Below are positions 23,938-31,963 of a stretch of DNA of 35,215 bases, piece by piece. Under the pieces are notes generated by a model. It did no database searches. It was not told the DNA's origin and was given only the letters and a program-made list of their open reading frames with translations. This DNA is from Kiritimatiellia bacterium (GTDB lineage: Bacteria > Verrucomicrobiota > Kiritimatiellia > RFP12 > UBA1067), in the NCBI GenBank assembly GCA_017405115.1, contig JAFRBA010000040.1, positions 1 to 35,215 on the forward strand. The letters are read 5' to 3'. Within the stretch, counting starts at the first letter, position 1. Every line of letters begins with the position of its first letter. The position numbers were made by a program, and so were the translations under genes.

Positions 23938-25530
23938 ATGAGCCAGATACTAGTAAATTCGCTACTGCTCGGCGTGTATTTCGCCGTGCTGCTTGTCATT
24001 GGATGGGCCTGTCGCAAGAAGGCGGCAGACGTAAACGGATTCGTCCTCGGCGGACGCGCCGTCGGCGCGTGGCTGACGGCCTTCGCCTTCGGCACGTCGT
24101 ACTTCTCCGCCGTCGTCTTCGTCGGATACGCGGGGCAGTTCGGCTGGCGCTATGGAATATCCGCCACGTGGGCCGGAATCGGCAACGCGCTGATCGGATC
24201 GCTTCTCGCGTGGGCGGTGCTGGGCCGCCGCACGCGCATCATGACGCAGCACCTCGACTCCGCCACGATGCCCGACTTCTTCGCCAAGCGGTTCGGCAGC
24301 CCGGGCCTCAAGCTTATGGCGTCCGTGATCATCTTTGTGTTCCTGATCCCCTACACTGCCTCGCTGTACAACGGGCTCTCCCGCCTCTTCGGGATGGCGT
24401 TCTCGATCGACTATGCCTGGTGCATCGTGCTGATGTCGGTCCTGACCGCCGTCTACGTGATCGCCGGCGGCTACATGGCGACGGCGATCAACGACTTCAT
24501 CCAGGGCGTCGTGACGCTCGTCGGCATATCCGCCGTCATCTGGGCGATCATCGCCTCCAAGGGCGGGCTTGTCGCCGCGCTGGACGGCCTTGCGCGCATC
24601 CCCGGCCCGGCGATGATTCCCGGCGCCGAGCCAACGCCCGGCATATTCACGTCGTTCCTCGGCCCGGATCCGCTGAACCTTCTGTTCGTCGTGATCCTCA
24701 CGTCGCTCGGAACATGGGGCCTTCCGCAGATGGTGCAGAAGTTCTACGCGATCCGCAACGAGGGGGCGATCAAGAAGGGCACGATAATCTCCACGCTCTT
24801 CGCCTTCGTGGTCGCGGGCGGCTGCTATTTCCTCGGCGGCTTCGGGCGGCTCTTCACGGACGTGCTGAACGTCGGCCCCAACGGCGTCCCCGCAGGCGGC
24901 TTCGACGCGATCATCCCGAAGATGCTTGAGGGGCTTTCGCCGATGCTGATCGCGCTCACCGTCGTGCTTGTCCTCTCCGCGTCGATGAGCACGCTGTCGT
25001 CGCTCGTCATCACGTCGTCGTCGACGCTGACCATCGACTTCATCAACGGCATGGTCGTGAAGAAGATGGAGGACAAGAGCCAGGTGCTCTGCATCCGCGT
25101 TCTGATCGTGGTCTTCATCGCCATTTCGGCCGCGCTTGCGCTCGTGCAGTACAAGAGCACCAGCCCGATCGCGTTCATCGCGCAGATGATGGGCGTCTCG
25201 TGGGGTGCCATGGCGGGTGCGTTCCTCGCTCCGTTCCTCTATTCCCTCTACTCGAAGAAGGTCACTGCGGCCTCGTGCTGGGCGTGCTTCGTCGCGGCGC
25301 CGGCGTTCACGCTCGTCGGGGTGTTCTGCCGCGACGCCATGCCGGACATCCTGAAGTCGCCGATCAACACGGGCGCACTCGCCATGCTCGGGGGGCTCGT
25401 CCTGGTGCCGGTGGTGAACCTCTTCACGAAGAAGCCGCCGAAGGACCTTGTCGACGGTTCGTTCGCCTGCTACGACCGGACCGTCGTAGTGCCGCAGGCT
25501 ACCGCCCTGGAGGGGGAGACGGTGCGCTGA
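23938..25530 (+). CDS. Sodium:solute symporter (SSS/SSF family)
   Basis: A 530-residue inner-membrane protein with about 13 predicted helices. The N-terminal helix (LLLGVYFAVLLVIGWACRKK) and the FVLGGRAVGAWLTAFAFGTS segment with SYFSAVVFVGYAG are typical of SSF members, where this helix forms part of the sodium site. MPDFFAKRFGS and FIQGVVTLVGISAVI are further family patterns. It couples Na+ influx to uptake of a sugar, sialic acid, amino acid or other organic solute. Position next to two exported hydrolases suggests uptake of the sugars they release. Length is normal. It ends in a soluble tail (KDLVDGSFACYDRTVVVPQA). Confidence 0.92.
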   Translation: MSQILVNSLLLGVYFAVLLVIGWACRKKAADVNGFVLGGRAVGAWLTAFAFGTSYFSAVVFVGYAGQFGWRYGISATWAGIGNALIGSLLAWAVLGRRTRIMTQHLDSATMPDFFAKRFGSPGLKLMASVIIFVFLIPYTASLYNGLSRLFGMAFSIDYAWCIVLMSVLTAVYVIAGGYMATAINDFIQGVVTLVGISAVIWAIIASKGGLVAALDGLARIPGPAMIPGAEPTPGIFTSFLGPDPLNLLFVVILTSLGTWGLPQMVQKFYAIRNEGAIKKGTIISTLFAFVVAGGCYFLGGFGRLFTDVLNVGPNGVPAGGFDAIIPKMLEGLSPMLIALTVVLVLSASMSTLSSLVITSSSTLTIDFINGMVVKKMEDKSQVLCIRVLIVVFIAISAALALVQYKSTSPIAFIAQMMGVSWGAMAGAFLAPFLYSLYSKKVTAASCWACFVAAPAFTLVGVFCRDAMPDILKSPINTGALAMLGGLVLVPVVNLFTKKPPKDLVDGSFACYDRTVVVPQATALEGETVR

Positions 25531-25621
25531 ACGTCCGCACGTGAGGGGACGTTCTGACGAGGGGCGAGCCGACGGAGCTCGTCAGGGAGCGCGTATCCAG
25601 ATTGTAGAAGAAGGATCGCGC
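25530..25621. other. Three consecutive hairpins between symporter and Na/Pi cotransporter
   Basis: Perfect or near-perfect stems follow each other directly: AACGTCC/GGACGTT (25530-25536 and 25547-25553), CTGACGAG/CTCGTCAG (25554-25561 and 25578-25585), and GCGCGTATCC/GGATCGCGC with one bulge (25589-25598 and 25613-25621). None is followed by a T-run. They may act as a Rho-independent-like stop, an mRNA stabiliser or a small structured RNA. Confidence 0.5.
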
Positions 25622-25665
25622 TAAAATCGCTGCACACAACCCGCGAGCAGGGGCGGGGCGATTTC

Positions 25666-25674
25666 TGATATAAT
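25666..25674 (+). promoter_or_regulatory. Extended -10 promoter, probably leaderless start at 25685
   Basis: TGATATAAT with hexamer 25669-25674, ten bases before the ATG. The short spacer (ATGGGGTGTC) holds a GGGG but there is no room for a normal leader. Confidence 0.72.
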
Positions 25675-25684
25675 ATGGGGTGTC

Positions 25685-27334
25685 ATGGGCGAACTGACGA
25701 ACATCATCTTGGCGCTGTGCGGCGGCCTCGGGCTTTTTCTGCTTGGGATGCGCCACCTGTCGGAGGGGCTGCAGGCTGCGAGCGGCGAGCGAATCCGCCG
25801 CGTAATAGGCTTTACGACGACGAACCGCCCGGCGGGAGTCGTGACCGGGGCGATAGCCGCCATCGTGGTGCAGTCGTCATCGGTCGTCTCGGTGATGCTG
25901 GTGGGTTTTGTCTCGGCCGGGCTCATGTCGCTTGCGCAGGCGGTCAACGTGCTGGTCGGCGCGAACATCGGCACAACGGCCACGGTCTGGCTCATGGCGT
26001 TCGCGCCCAGCCCCGAGATGCTCGGCCTCACGCTTGCGGTCCTCGGCGGCATCGCCTACTTTCCGCTGCGCCGCGGCAGGCTCAGGCATGTGGGCCTCGC
26101 GACAATCGGGTTGGGACTCGTGTTCCTCGGCATGGCGTTCATGAAGCAGGGAGTCGCGCCGATCCGCGAGTCTCAGGAGCTGAGCGCGGCGCTGGGCTCC
26201 CTCGCGGCGACGTCGTTCGTCTCCGCCGCTCTTGTGGCCCTGGCTTCCGCCGCGTTCACGGCCATCATACAGAGCTCCGCCGCCGCGATAGTCATCTTCA
26301 TGACGTTTGCGTCGGAGGGCCTGGTCACGGGCGAGACGGCGATAGCCGCGCTGTTCGGGGCCAACATCGGCACGACGGCGACCGGGTGGCTCGCGTCAAT
26401 AGGGGCGTCGGCCGGCGCGAAGCGCACCGCGCTGGCCAACACTCTGATGAACGTCCTCGGGTCCGTGGTGCTGCTTCCCTTCGTCCTGACCGTATTCGTG
26501 CCCTTGGCGCGGCTTGCGTTCCCCTCGGCCTTCGCGCCGACTGCGGACGGGCTCTTCCCGCGGATCATGCTGCCAATCGCGGTCGTGGACACCTTCTTCG
26601 CGTTCATGCGCGGCGCGCTGGTGCTGCCGTTTGTCCGCCCGTTCTCGCGCCTGGTGGAGAGGCTTGTCCCCGAGCGCAAGGAGGAGAAGCCGCACCTTTC
26701 CGTGCTGGACGCCAACGTGTCGAGTCCGCTCATAGCCTGCGAGCAGGCGCTGGTGGAGATTTCGTTCATGGCGGAGAGCGTGGTGGACATGCTTGCGCAC
26801 GTGAGGCTGGCGCTGACCGGGAAGGACGCGGCGGAGGCCGAGCGCCACGTCTGCCGGAGGGAGGACGTGCTGGACAACGTGCAGAGGGAGATCACGGTGT
26901 TCGTGGGGCGGCTCATGACCCCTCGCATTTCGTCGGCGACGGCGGTCCTGGAGCAGCGGATACTGCGGCTCGCCGACGACTTCGAGTCGGCGTCGGACGA
27001 GCTGCGCAACGTCGTCAAGGCGCTGCGGCGGCTGAGGGAGGCCGGCGAGGCGCCGCAGGGCGGTGACCTCGCGACGATCCTCGACATACACGACAGGGTC
27101 GAGACCCTGGCGAGGTTCTCGAGGGCGGAGCTGCGCGGCGGCGTGTCCGACATGGCGGCGCGCCGCGAGGCGTCGTCGGAGCTGAAGGAGCTCATCCTCG
27201 CCGCGCGTCAGGTGCAGATACTGCGCGTCGGGGTCGACGGCGGGGCGAGTTCGTCTGGCGTTCTCGCGGAGCTGGACCTGTTCAACGCGTACAACAGGTT
27301 CCGCAGCCTTTGCATGGCCATTGCCGTTCCGTGA
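25685..27334 (+). CDS. Na/Pi cotransporter family protein with PhoU-like domain
   Basis: A 549-residue protein of the NptA/YjbB type. Residues about 1-320 are membrane helices carrying two inverted repeats with the QSS signatures: AAIVVQSSSVVSVMLVGFVS and TAIIQSSAAAIVIFM, each followed by GANIGTTAT. Residues about 340-549 are a charged helical PhoU-like domain (ACEQALVEISFMAESVVDML, then VLDNVQREITVFVGRLM). It moves phosphate together with or against Na+; bacterial relatives such as YjbB export phosphate. The PhoU part may sense phosphate state. It is a single-gene unit with its own promoter. Confidence 0.93.
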   Translation: MGELTNIILALCGGLGLFLLGMRHLSEGLQAASGERIRRVIGFTTTNRPAGVVTGAIAAIVVQSSSVVSVMLVGFVSAGLMSLAQAVNVLVGANIGTTATVWLMAFAPSPEMLGLTLAVLGGIAYFPLRRGRLRHVGLATIGLGLVFLGMAFMKQGVAPIRESQELSAALGSLAATSFVSAALVALASAAFTAIIQSSAAAIVIFMTFASEGLVTGETAIAALFGANIGTTATGWLASIGASAGAKRTALANTLMNVLGSVVLLPFVLTVFVPLARLAFPSAFAPTADGLFPRIMLPIAVVDTFFAFMRGALVLPFVRPFSRLVERLVPERKEEKPHLSVLDANVSSPLIACEQALVEISFMAESVVDMLAHVRLALTGKDAAEAERHVCRREDVLDNVQREITVFVGRLMTPRISSATAVLEQRILRLADDFESASDELRNVVKALRRLREAGEAPQGGDLATILDIHDRVETLARFSRAELRGGVSDMAARREASSELKELILAARQVQILRVGVDGGASSSGVLAELDLFNAYNRFRSLCMAIAVP

Positions 27335-27351
27335 TTCCCCCAACTTCGCCC

Positions 27352-27380
27352 TTGCTTTTCCGCGCAGGATAGGGTATAAT
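27352..27380 (+). promoter_or_regulatory. Sigma70-type promoter of the small basic protein/prmA operon
   Basis: TTGCTT at 27352-27357, a 17-bp spacer, and TATAAT at 27375-27380. This is the clearest -35/-10 pair in the window, and here the TG before the hexamer is absent (GGG). The leader is about 35 nt with a purine-rich stretch (AAGGAAGAAAGAAGAGG) before the ATG at 27422. Confidence 0.75.
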
Positions 27381-27421
27381 TCGCGTCTCACTTTTCACAA
27401 GGAAGAAAGAAGAGGTCGAAA

Positions 27422-27646
27422 ATGGGTACAGGTCGCACACTCCGCAAGGAATCGCATGTCCGTCCGTGCAAGACGCCGGCCGGCAAGGCGCGCAAGAGCA
27501 AGGCGCAGCGCGCACGCCTCGTCAAGTTCGGCATGGACGCCGAGGCTGTCAAGAAGATGGGCGACGAGGACGTCCGCGTCCTCGTGCAGCGGCCTGCGGT
27601 CGTTAAGAAGCTCGTCGCCAAGAAGGCCGCCAAGCAGGCCAAGTAA
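27422..27646 (+). CDS. Small basic protein (74 residues), likely translation-associated
   Basis: MGTGRTLRKESHVRPCKTPA is followed by a Lys/Arg-rich helix (GKARKSKAQRARLVKFGMDA), an EAVKKMGDEDVRVLVQRP segment and a lysine/alanine tail (VVKKLVAKKAAKQAK). The middle resembles short helix-turn segments seen in small basic proteins of the PVC group, which I recall only in general terms. Its strong promoter, its charge and its junction with prmA (TAA then ATG with no gap) suggest a ribosome- or RNA-associated role. That is inference. No homologue can be named with certainty. Confidence 0.72.
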   Translation: MGTGRTLRKESHVRPCKTPAGKARKSKAQRARLVKFGMDAEAVKKMGDEDVRVLVQRPAVVKKLVAKKAAKQAK

Positions 27647-28519
27647 ATGACGTTTGTAGGCTGTTCGATACCCGAACAGTTCGTGAATCCCCTCTTCGAG
27701 GTGTTCGACGGAGGGGATTTTGCGTTGTCCTCGTACCGTGACGTTGAGGCTCCGCTCGCGCAGATGCGCATCTACCTGTCCGATCCGTCCGGCACGGGGG
27801 AGGCGGAGCGTTGCCTGCGCGCCGCGATGGACGTGGTCGGCGTCAGCTCGCCCATAGACGTCGGCGAGCTGCCCGACGAGGACTGGCGCTTTTCCTATCG
27901 GCGCCACTTCAAGACCGAGACCGTGGGGCGGCGGCTGGTCGTCGTGCCCGAGTGGGAGCTGGCCGACTGGCGCGGCGACGGGTCCTCGCCGCCGCGCGAG
28001 ACGATAGTGATGGACCCCGGCCTTGCCTTCGGCACCGGCAAGCACGAGACGACCAAGGCATGCCTCCAGTTCATAGACGCTATGTCCGAAGAGCTGCCCA
28101 GGGGCTCGAGCTTCCTCGACATGGGCTGCGGCAGCGGGATACTCGCAATCGCCGCAGCAAAGCTTGGCTTCAGCCCCGTCCGCGGCTTCGACGTGGACGC
28201 CGAGGCCGTGGCCGTGGCGTCCGAGAACGCGGCGCTGAACTGCGTGAGCGTGTCGTTCGAGCATTTCGCACTTGGGCGCTGCCGGGTGCCGCCATGGGGA
28301 GAGGTCCGCTATGACGTCGTAGCGGCGAACATACTCGGGCCTCTGCTGATTCGGTTCGCCGACGAGGTGTCGGCTTCCGTTGGCGGGCGGCTTGTCGTGT
28401 CGGGCATACTCAACGCGCTCTATCCGGAGGTGCTGGCCGCCTACGAGGCGCGAGGCCTGCACGAAATCGCGCGCACGACGCTGGGCGAGTGGACTACGGG
28501 CCTCCTCGCCACTGCCTGA
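27647..28519 (+). CDS. prmA: Ribosomal protein L11 methyltransferase
   Basis: A 290-residue SAM-dependent methyltransferase that trimethylates lysines and the N-terminus of ribosomal protein L11. The N-terminal substrate-recognition domain covers about 1-100. The family signature MDPGLAFGTGKHETT starts near 122, the SAM-binding DMGCGSGILAIAAAKLG begins at D158, an acidic residue ends the next strand (GFDVDAEA), and ANILGPLL near 227-234 is the catalytic-site motif of the family. It starts immediately after the stop of the small basic protein and has no promoter of its own, so they form an operon. Confidence 0.94.
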   Translation: MTFVGCSIPEQFVNPLFEVFDGGDFALSSYRDVEAPLAQMRIYLSDPSGTGEAERCLRAAMDVVGVSSPIDVGELPDEDWRFSYRRHFKTETVGRRLVVVPEWELADWRGDGSSPPRETIVMDPGLAFGTGKHETTKACLQFIDAMSEELPRGSSFLDMGCGSGILAIAAAKLGFSPVRGFDVDAEAVAVASENAALNCVSVSFEHFALGRCRVPPWGEVRYDVVAANILGPLLIRFADEVSASVGGRLVVSGILNALYPEVLAAYEARGLHEIARTTLGEWTTGLLATA

Positions 28520-28557
28520 CGGGCGCGCGTCCTGCCGTAGACGCAAGCGGGGGATTG

Positions 28558-28566
28558 TGGTATAAT
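28558..28566 (+). promoter_or_regulatory. Extended -10 promoter of the LamG/glycine-rich surface protein
   Basis: TGGTATAAT with hexamer 28561-28566. A weak -35-like TAGACG lies 17 bp upstream (28538-28543). The leader would be about 28 nt with GCGAGGCGGG before the ATG at 28602. Confidence 0.7.
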
Positions 28567-28601
28567 GCCATAGTATAAGAATAACAGAAAGCGAGGCGGG
28601 A

Positions 28602-31600
28602 ATGCACAATGTCGCGAAAATGAACGAAAGGCTGGGCGGGCAATTGCCGGCATGCGCTCTTGCCGCGATATGCGCTTATGCGGTGTTCTCTGCGCTTGAC
28701 GCCGACGCCGCGACGACGGCGAAGAGCTACATCCAAGACGGGCTCGTTGCGCACTGGGATGGAATCGAGAACGCCGGTTATGGTCTGCACGACGACACGA
28801 CCAACGTCTGGACCGACCTAAAGGGATTCTGCGACCTCCCGGTCGTCAACAGTAACTCAACATGGGCGAGCGACGCCTTTGTCCCTCCGCAGAAGAGCTA
28901 TGGCGCGGCCGCACGGGACGAGGCAAGCAAGATTTCCTATTCAACCTATCGTTCCATCGATGTTTGCGCGGCGCGCATGTACTACAGCGATTCCGCAGCC
29001 ATACTTGGGATAAATGCTCGTACGGTCTCATGGCTGAAGGATGGGTTCATCTGCCACAATTCTACAACCAAAGGCTGTCTTGTTTCGCTTGTCTCTGGTA
29101 CGCCGTACAGCATACATGCAAACTACAAGTCAGGCGATGCGGCGGTTCTCACGAACTATATTGACGGCGTGGCGATTGTAGAAGAGTCCGCATCACACAC
29201 GGCTCTTTCTGTAGGCGCCAAATTCCAGATCGGCAGAGATGTGAATGAGTGGTGGTCGTCAAAGGGCCATGTAAATTCAGTGCGCCTCTACAGCCGTGCG
29301 CTCGAGCCGTGGGAGATACTTTTAAACGCCAATGTCGACCAGATACGCTTCCGCGGGACGGACGGCGCGACGCTGACGTGGCCGGAGGGGCTCGGATTTG
29401 TGGAAGATTCGGTCTGCTACCGCACGACGGCAACGACAAAGACATACTCGTCTTCCGCAGCAGCCGACAACAAAATCCGCGTCAACAACGGCGAGCCTTC
29501 CGCCGCGCCGACGGCGTGGAAGCCAATCGAGGGGACGTGCACATTGACGCCTGTGCCGGACGCCAACCACAAGTTCTCCTTCTGGGAAGGCGACGTCGAC
29601 GGGCTTGAAGTCGCAGCCGACGGAACGCTTACGCTCGACAACAGCGCCCGCAGCGTGACGGCCGTGTTCGTTCCTGGTGACTCGTCTGGCATAGTCCGCG
29701 AATGGACGGGCGAGGCCGGGGACGGGAATTGGACGACGGCGGGCAACTGGTCTCCTGCAGGTGTGCCAGGCTCCTACGACAGCCTTACCTTGCCGGCAGG
29801 GCAGGCGGCGGTGCTCGGGACAGGCGAGGATACGCCTTTGTACCTGGCGGTCAACTGCGCAGGGACGCTCGTTCTCTCGAATTGGACGACGAGGCTTCGT
29901 GCGATTGCGGACATCAACGTCTTGAACGGCGGCGTACTGACATGCGCCGACGCCATCCTCTCGGGCGATGCGACTAACAGTACCTCGTACGCCGAGCAGA
30001 CTTTCAGCCGAGTTTGGGTAGCATGCTCGAACCTCACGGTCTTTGCAGGCGGCATGATAGACTTGAAACTCAAGGGCTGGCGCGGGGCGCCGGGGTCGAT
30101 CCAGTGCAGGGGCTACGGGCCAGGTTCGTCGCCTAACAACTTTGGCGCTGCGCACGGAGGCCACGGCGGCGGGAGCACGGGCGCGTCAAACAGCGCGTTG
30201 CTGACTCCGTCGATGCCATATGACGACCCGGACGCCCCGGTTCAGCCGGGGTCAAGCGGTGCGTCGTACCACGCCAGCGGAAACAGCTGCCGTGGATCGA
30301 GTGGCGGCGGCGTGTTGCGCGTCGAGGCAACGGGCGTGGTGACGGTCGACGGCACGATTGCCGCCGATGGGCAGAATGCGCCCGGATACGGCAGTCAAGC
30401 CTGGAGCTCTTGGGGTTGTTCCTTTGCCAAGGCGGCGTCGGGCGGCAGCATCTACATTACATGCCGCGAGATCGCCGGCACGGGCGTGATCTCCGCGAAC
30501 GGCGGCGGCGGCGATATTCCATCCGGATCGACATTCCCCGGATACAGCGGCGGAGGCGGATGCATCGCCATCTACTATGATGTAAACGCCCAGCAGGCGT
30601 CGTCCGTGCGCGGCATGAAGATCACTGCCGCCGCAGGGCAGTACTACAGCGGAATACAGCAGTCTGGTCGCGTCTACAGATTGGGCGCGGTCGGCGAGCT
30701 TGGCCCCGACGGAAAGACTGACGTAGGTCGCGCCAAGTCCGACATAGGCACGCTGCGATTCTCCGACCGCAAGATCGTCGACGAGCTTCTCGGAAACGGG
30801 CTCTCCGGACAGATTGCGGGCATCTCGCCATACGTCTACGACGGCGACCTTTCGTTCGACTATGGGCATGTTCGCTTCGCGGACACGGGGGCTGTGGTCA
30901 CGGTCACCGGCAATCTTGCGCTTGGAGGGGAGGATTCCCGCCTTGAAATCGGCGGCTGCGAGGCGAAGTGGCGCACAGTCCACGTCGACATCTACGGCGG
31001 GGACGTTGTAAACAGACTTACCGTCGGCGGAGACCTGACCCTTGGCGGAGTGTCGCGCCTCGACATCCGTTCTGCCGAGACGAACGGCGTGGACGCCTTT
31101 GGCGCCGTCGTGAAGGTAGACGGTACGATGACCATCGCCACGAACTGCTTCGTCTATGCCTGGAGCGACGTCATCAACACGGGTTCGCCGCACTTCGAGG
31201 TTGGGGGACTAAACGTGGCGACGGGCGGAGTGTTCAGCGCAAAGTGGCGCGGTGGCGCCGGAGCTTATGTCGGAAGGTTCCATGTCTATGGGGATTCGTC
31301 AGGAAAATATGTCCTGCAAACTGGCACTGGTGGCGGTCACGGCGGCGCCGGCGGATATGCGACTGCAACCAGAGGCGCGGTGTGCGACAGCGAGGAGCGT
31401 CCGACCATGGCTGGCGCCGGCGGAGGTTCGCTCTCCAACAATGCTGTGGGCGGTGCTGGCGGCGGTGTCGTGTCCGTGTCGGCGGCCAACGGCACGATTC
31501 GCATAGACGGAACCGTGGCGTGCGACGGCGAGAGCACGAGCGGCTACAATGCGGGCGGCGCAGGCGGTGCTCTGCTGCTTGAGGCGAGTCGGCTTGTCGT

Positions 31601-31931
31601 CGGAGAGACAGGGGTCGTGTCGGCGAAAGGCGGTTCGATCACTCCTAGTTCAAACAGTGCCGTTCGTGAAGGCGGTGGCGGTGGCGGGCGCATCGCGCTC
31701 TACTGCGGACGGCCCTGGGGCGCGTCGCTGCCGCGCAGCCGTACGAGGCGGTCGAGGGTGCCGTTCGCGGCGGATGAATATCCAGACGAGTTCGTCTTGC
31801 TGGGAACGGTGGACGTAAGTGGCGGCGAGACCAAGGGATCCTCTGCCGCCAACGGCACGGCCGGGGAGGATGGAACGGTCATGTACTGCTACGTCAAGGA
31901 ACCGTCGGGCATGGCCATAATCTGCAAATAG
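28602..31931 (+). CDS. Large exported surface protein with LamG-like and duplicated glycine-rich beta domains
   Basis: 1109 residues. An export signal (LPACALAAICAYAVFSALDA) is followed by a LamG/concanavalin-like domain, about 44-250 (YIQDGLVAHWDGIENAG, ending SVRLYSRALEPWEILLNANV). At about 310-365 is a short bacterial-repeat segment (CTLTPVPDANHKFSFWEGDV, ending AVF). Then comes GNWTTAGNWSPAGVPGSYDS, a common start of beta-helix repeats. Two related glycine-rich blocks follow, about 510-670 and about 900-1065. Both contain VDGT-(I/V)-A then a GV-(I/V)-SA-(N/K)-GG turn and end in GGGxIA(I/L)Y. The C-terminus (YCYVKEPSGMAIICK) resembles that of the other giant protein (ending KGFSVILY). No membrane anchor or barrel is seen. 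It probably acts in adhesion or glycan binding on the cell surface. Confidence 0.8.
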   Translation: MHNVAKMNERLGGQLPACALAAICAYAVFSALDADAATTAKSYIQDGLVAHWDGIENAGYGLHDDTTNVWTDLKGFCDLPVVNSNSTWASDAFVPPQKSYGAAARDEASKISYSTYRSIDVCAARMYYSDSAAILGINARTVSWLKDGFICHNSTTKGCLVSLVSGTPYSIHANYKSGDAAVLTNYIDGVAIVEESASHTALSVGAKFQIGRDVNEWWSSKGHVNSVRLYSRALEPWEILLNANVDQIRFRGTDGATLTWPEGLGFVEDSVCYRTTATTKTYSSSAAADNKIRVNNGEPSAAPTAWKPIEGTCTLTPVPDANHKFSFWEGDVDGLEVAADGTLTLDNSARSVTAVFVPGDSSGIVREWTGEAGDGNWTTAGNWSPAGVPGSYDSLTLPAGQAAVLGTGEDTPLYLAVNCAGTLVLSNWTTRLRAIADINVLNGGVLTCADAILSGDATNSTSYAEQTFSRVWVACSNLTVFAGGMIDLKLKGWRGAPGSIQCRGYGPGSSPNNFGAAHGGHGGGSTGASNSALLTPSMPYDDPDAPVQPGSSGASYHASGNSCRGSSGGGVLRVEATGVVTVDGTIAADGQNAPGYGSQAWSSWGCSFAKAASGGSIYITCREIAGTGVISANGGGGDIPSGSTFPGYSGGGGCIAIYYDVNAQQASSVRGMKITAAAGQYYSGIQQSGRVYRLGAVGELGPDGKTDVGRAKSDIGTLRFSDRKIVDELLGNGLSGQIAGISPYVYDGDLSFDYGHVRFADTGAVVTVTGNLALGGEDSRLEIGGCEAKWRTVHVDIYGGDVVNRLTVGGDLTLGGVSRLDIRSAETNGVDAFGAVVKVDGTMTIATNCFVYAWSDVINTGSPHFEVGGLNVATGGVFSAKWRGGAGAYVGRFHVYGDSSGKYVLQTGTGGGHGGAGGYATATRGAVCDSEERPTMAGAGGGSLSNNAVGGAGGGVVSVSAANGTIRIDGTVACDGESTSGYNAGGAGGALLLEASRLVVGETGVVSAKGGSITPSSNSAVREGGGGGGRIALYCGRPWGASLPRSRTRRSRVPFAADEYPDEFVLLGTVDVSGGETKGSSAANGTAGEDGTVMYCYVKEPSGMAIICK

Positions 31932-31963
31932 GGCGCCTCTACAAAACGTCTCATGCTGATTCG

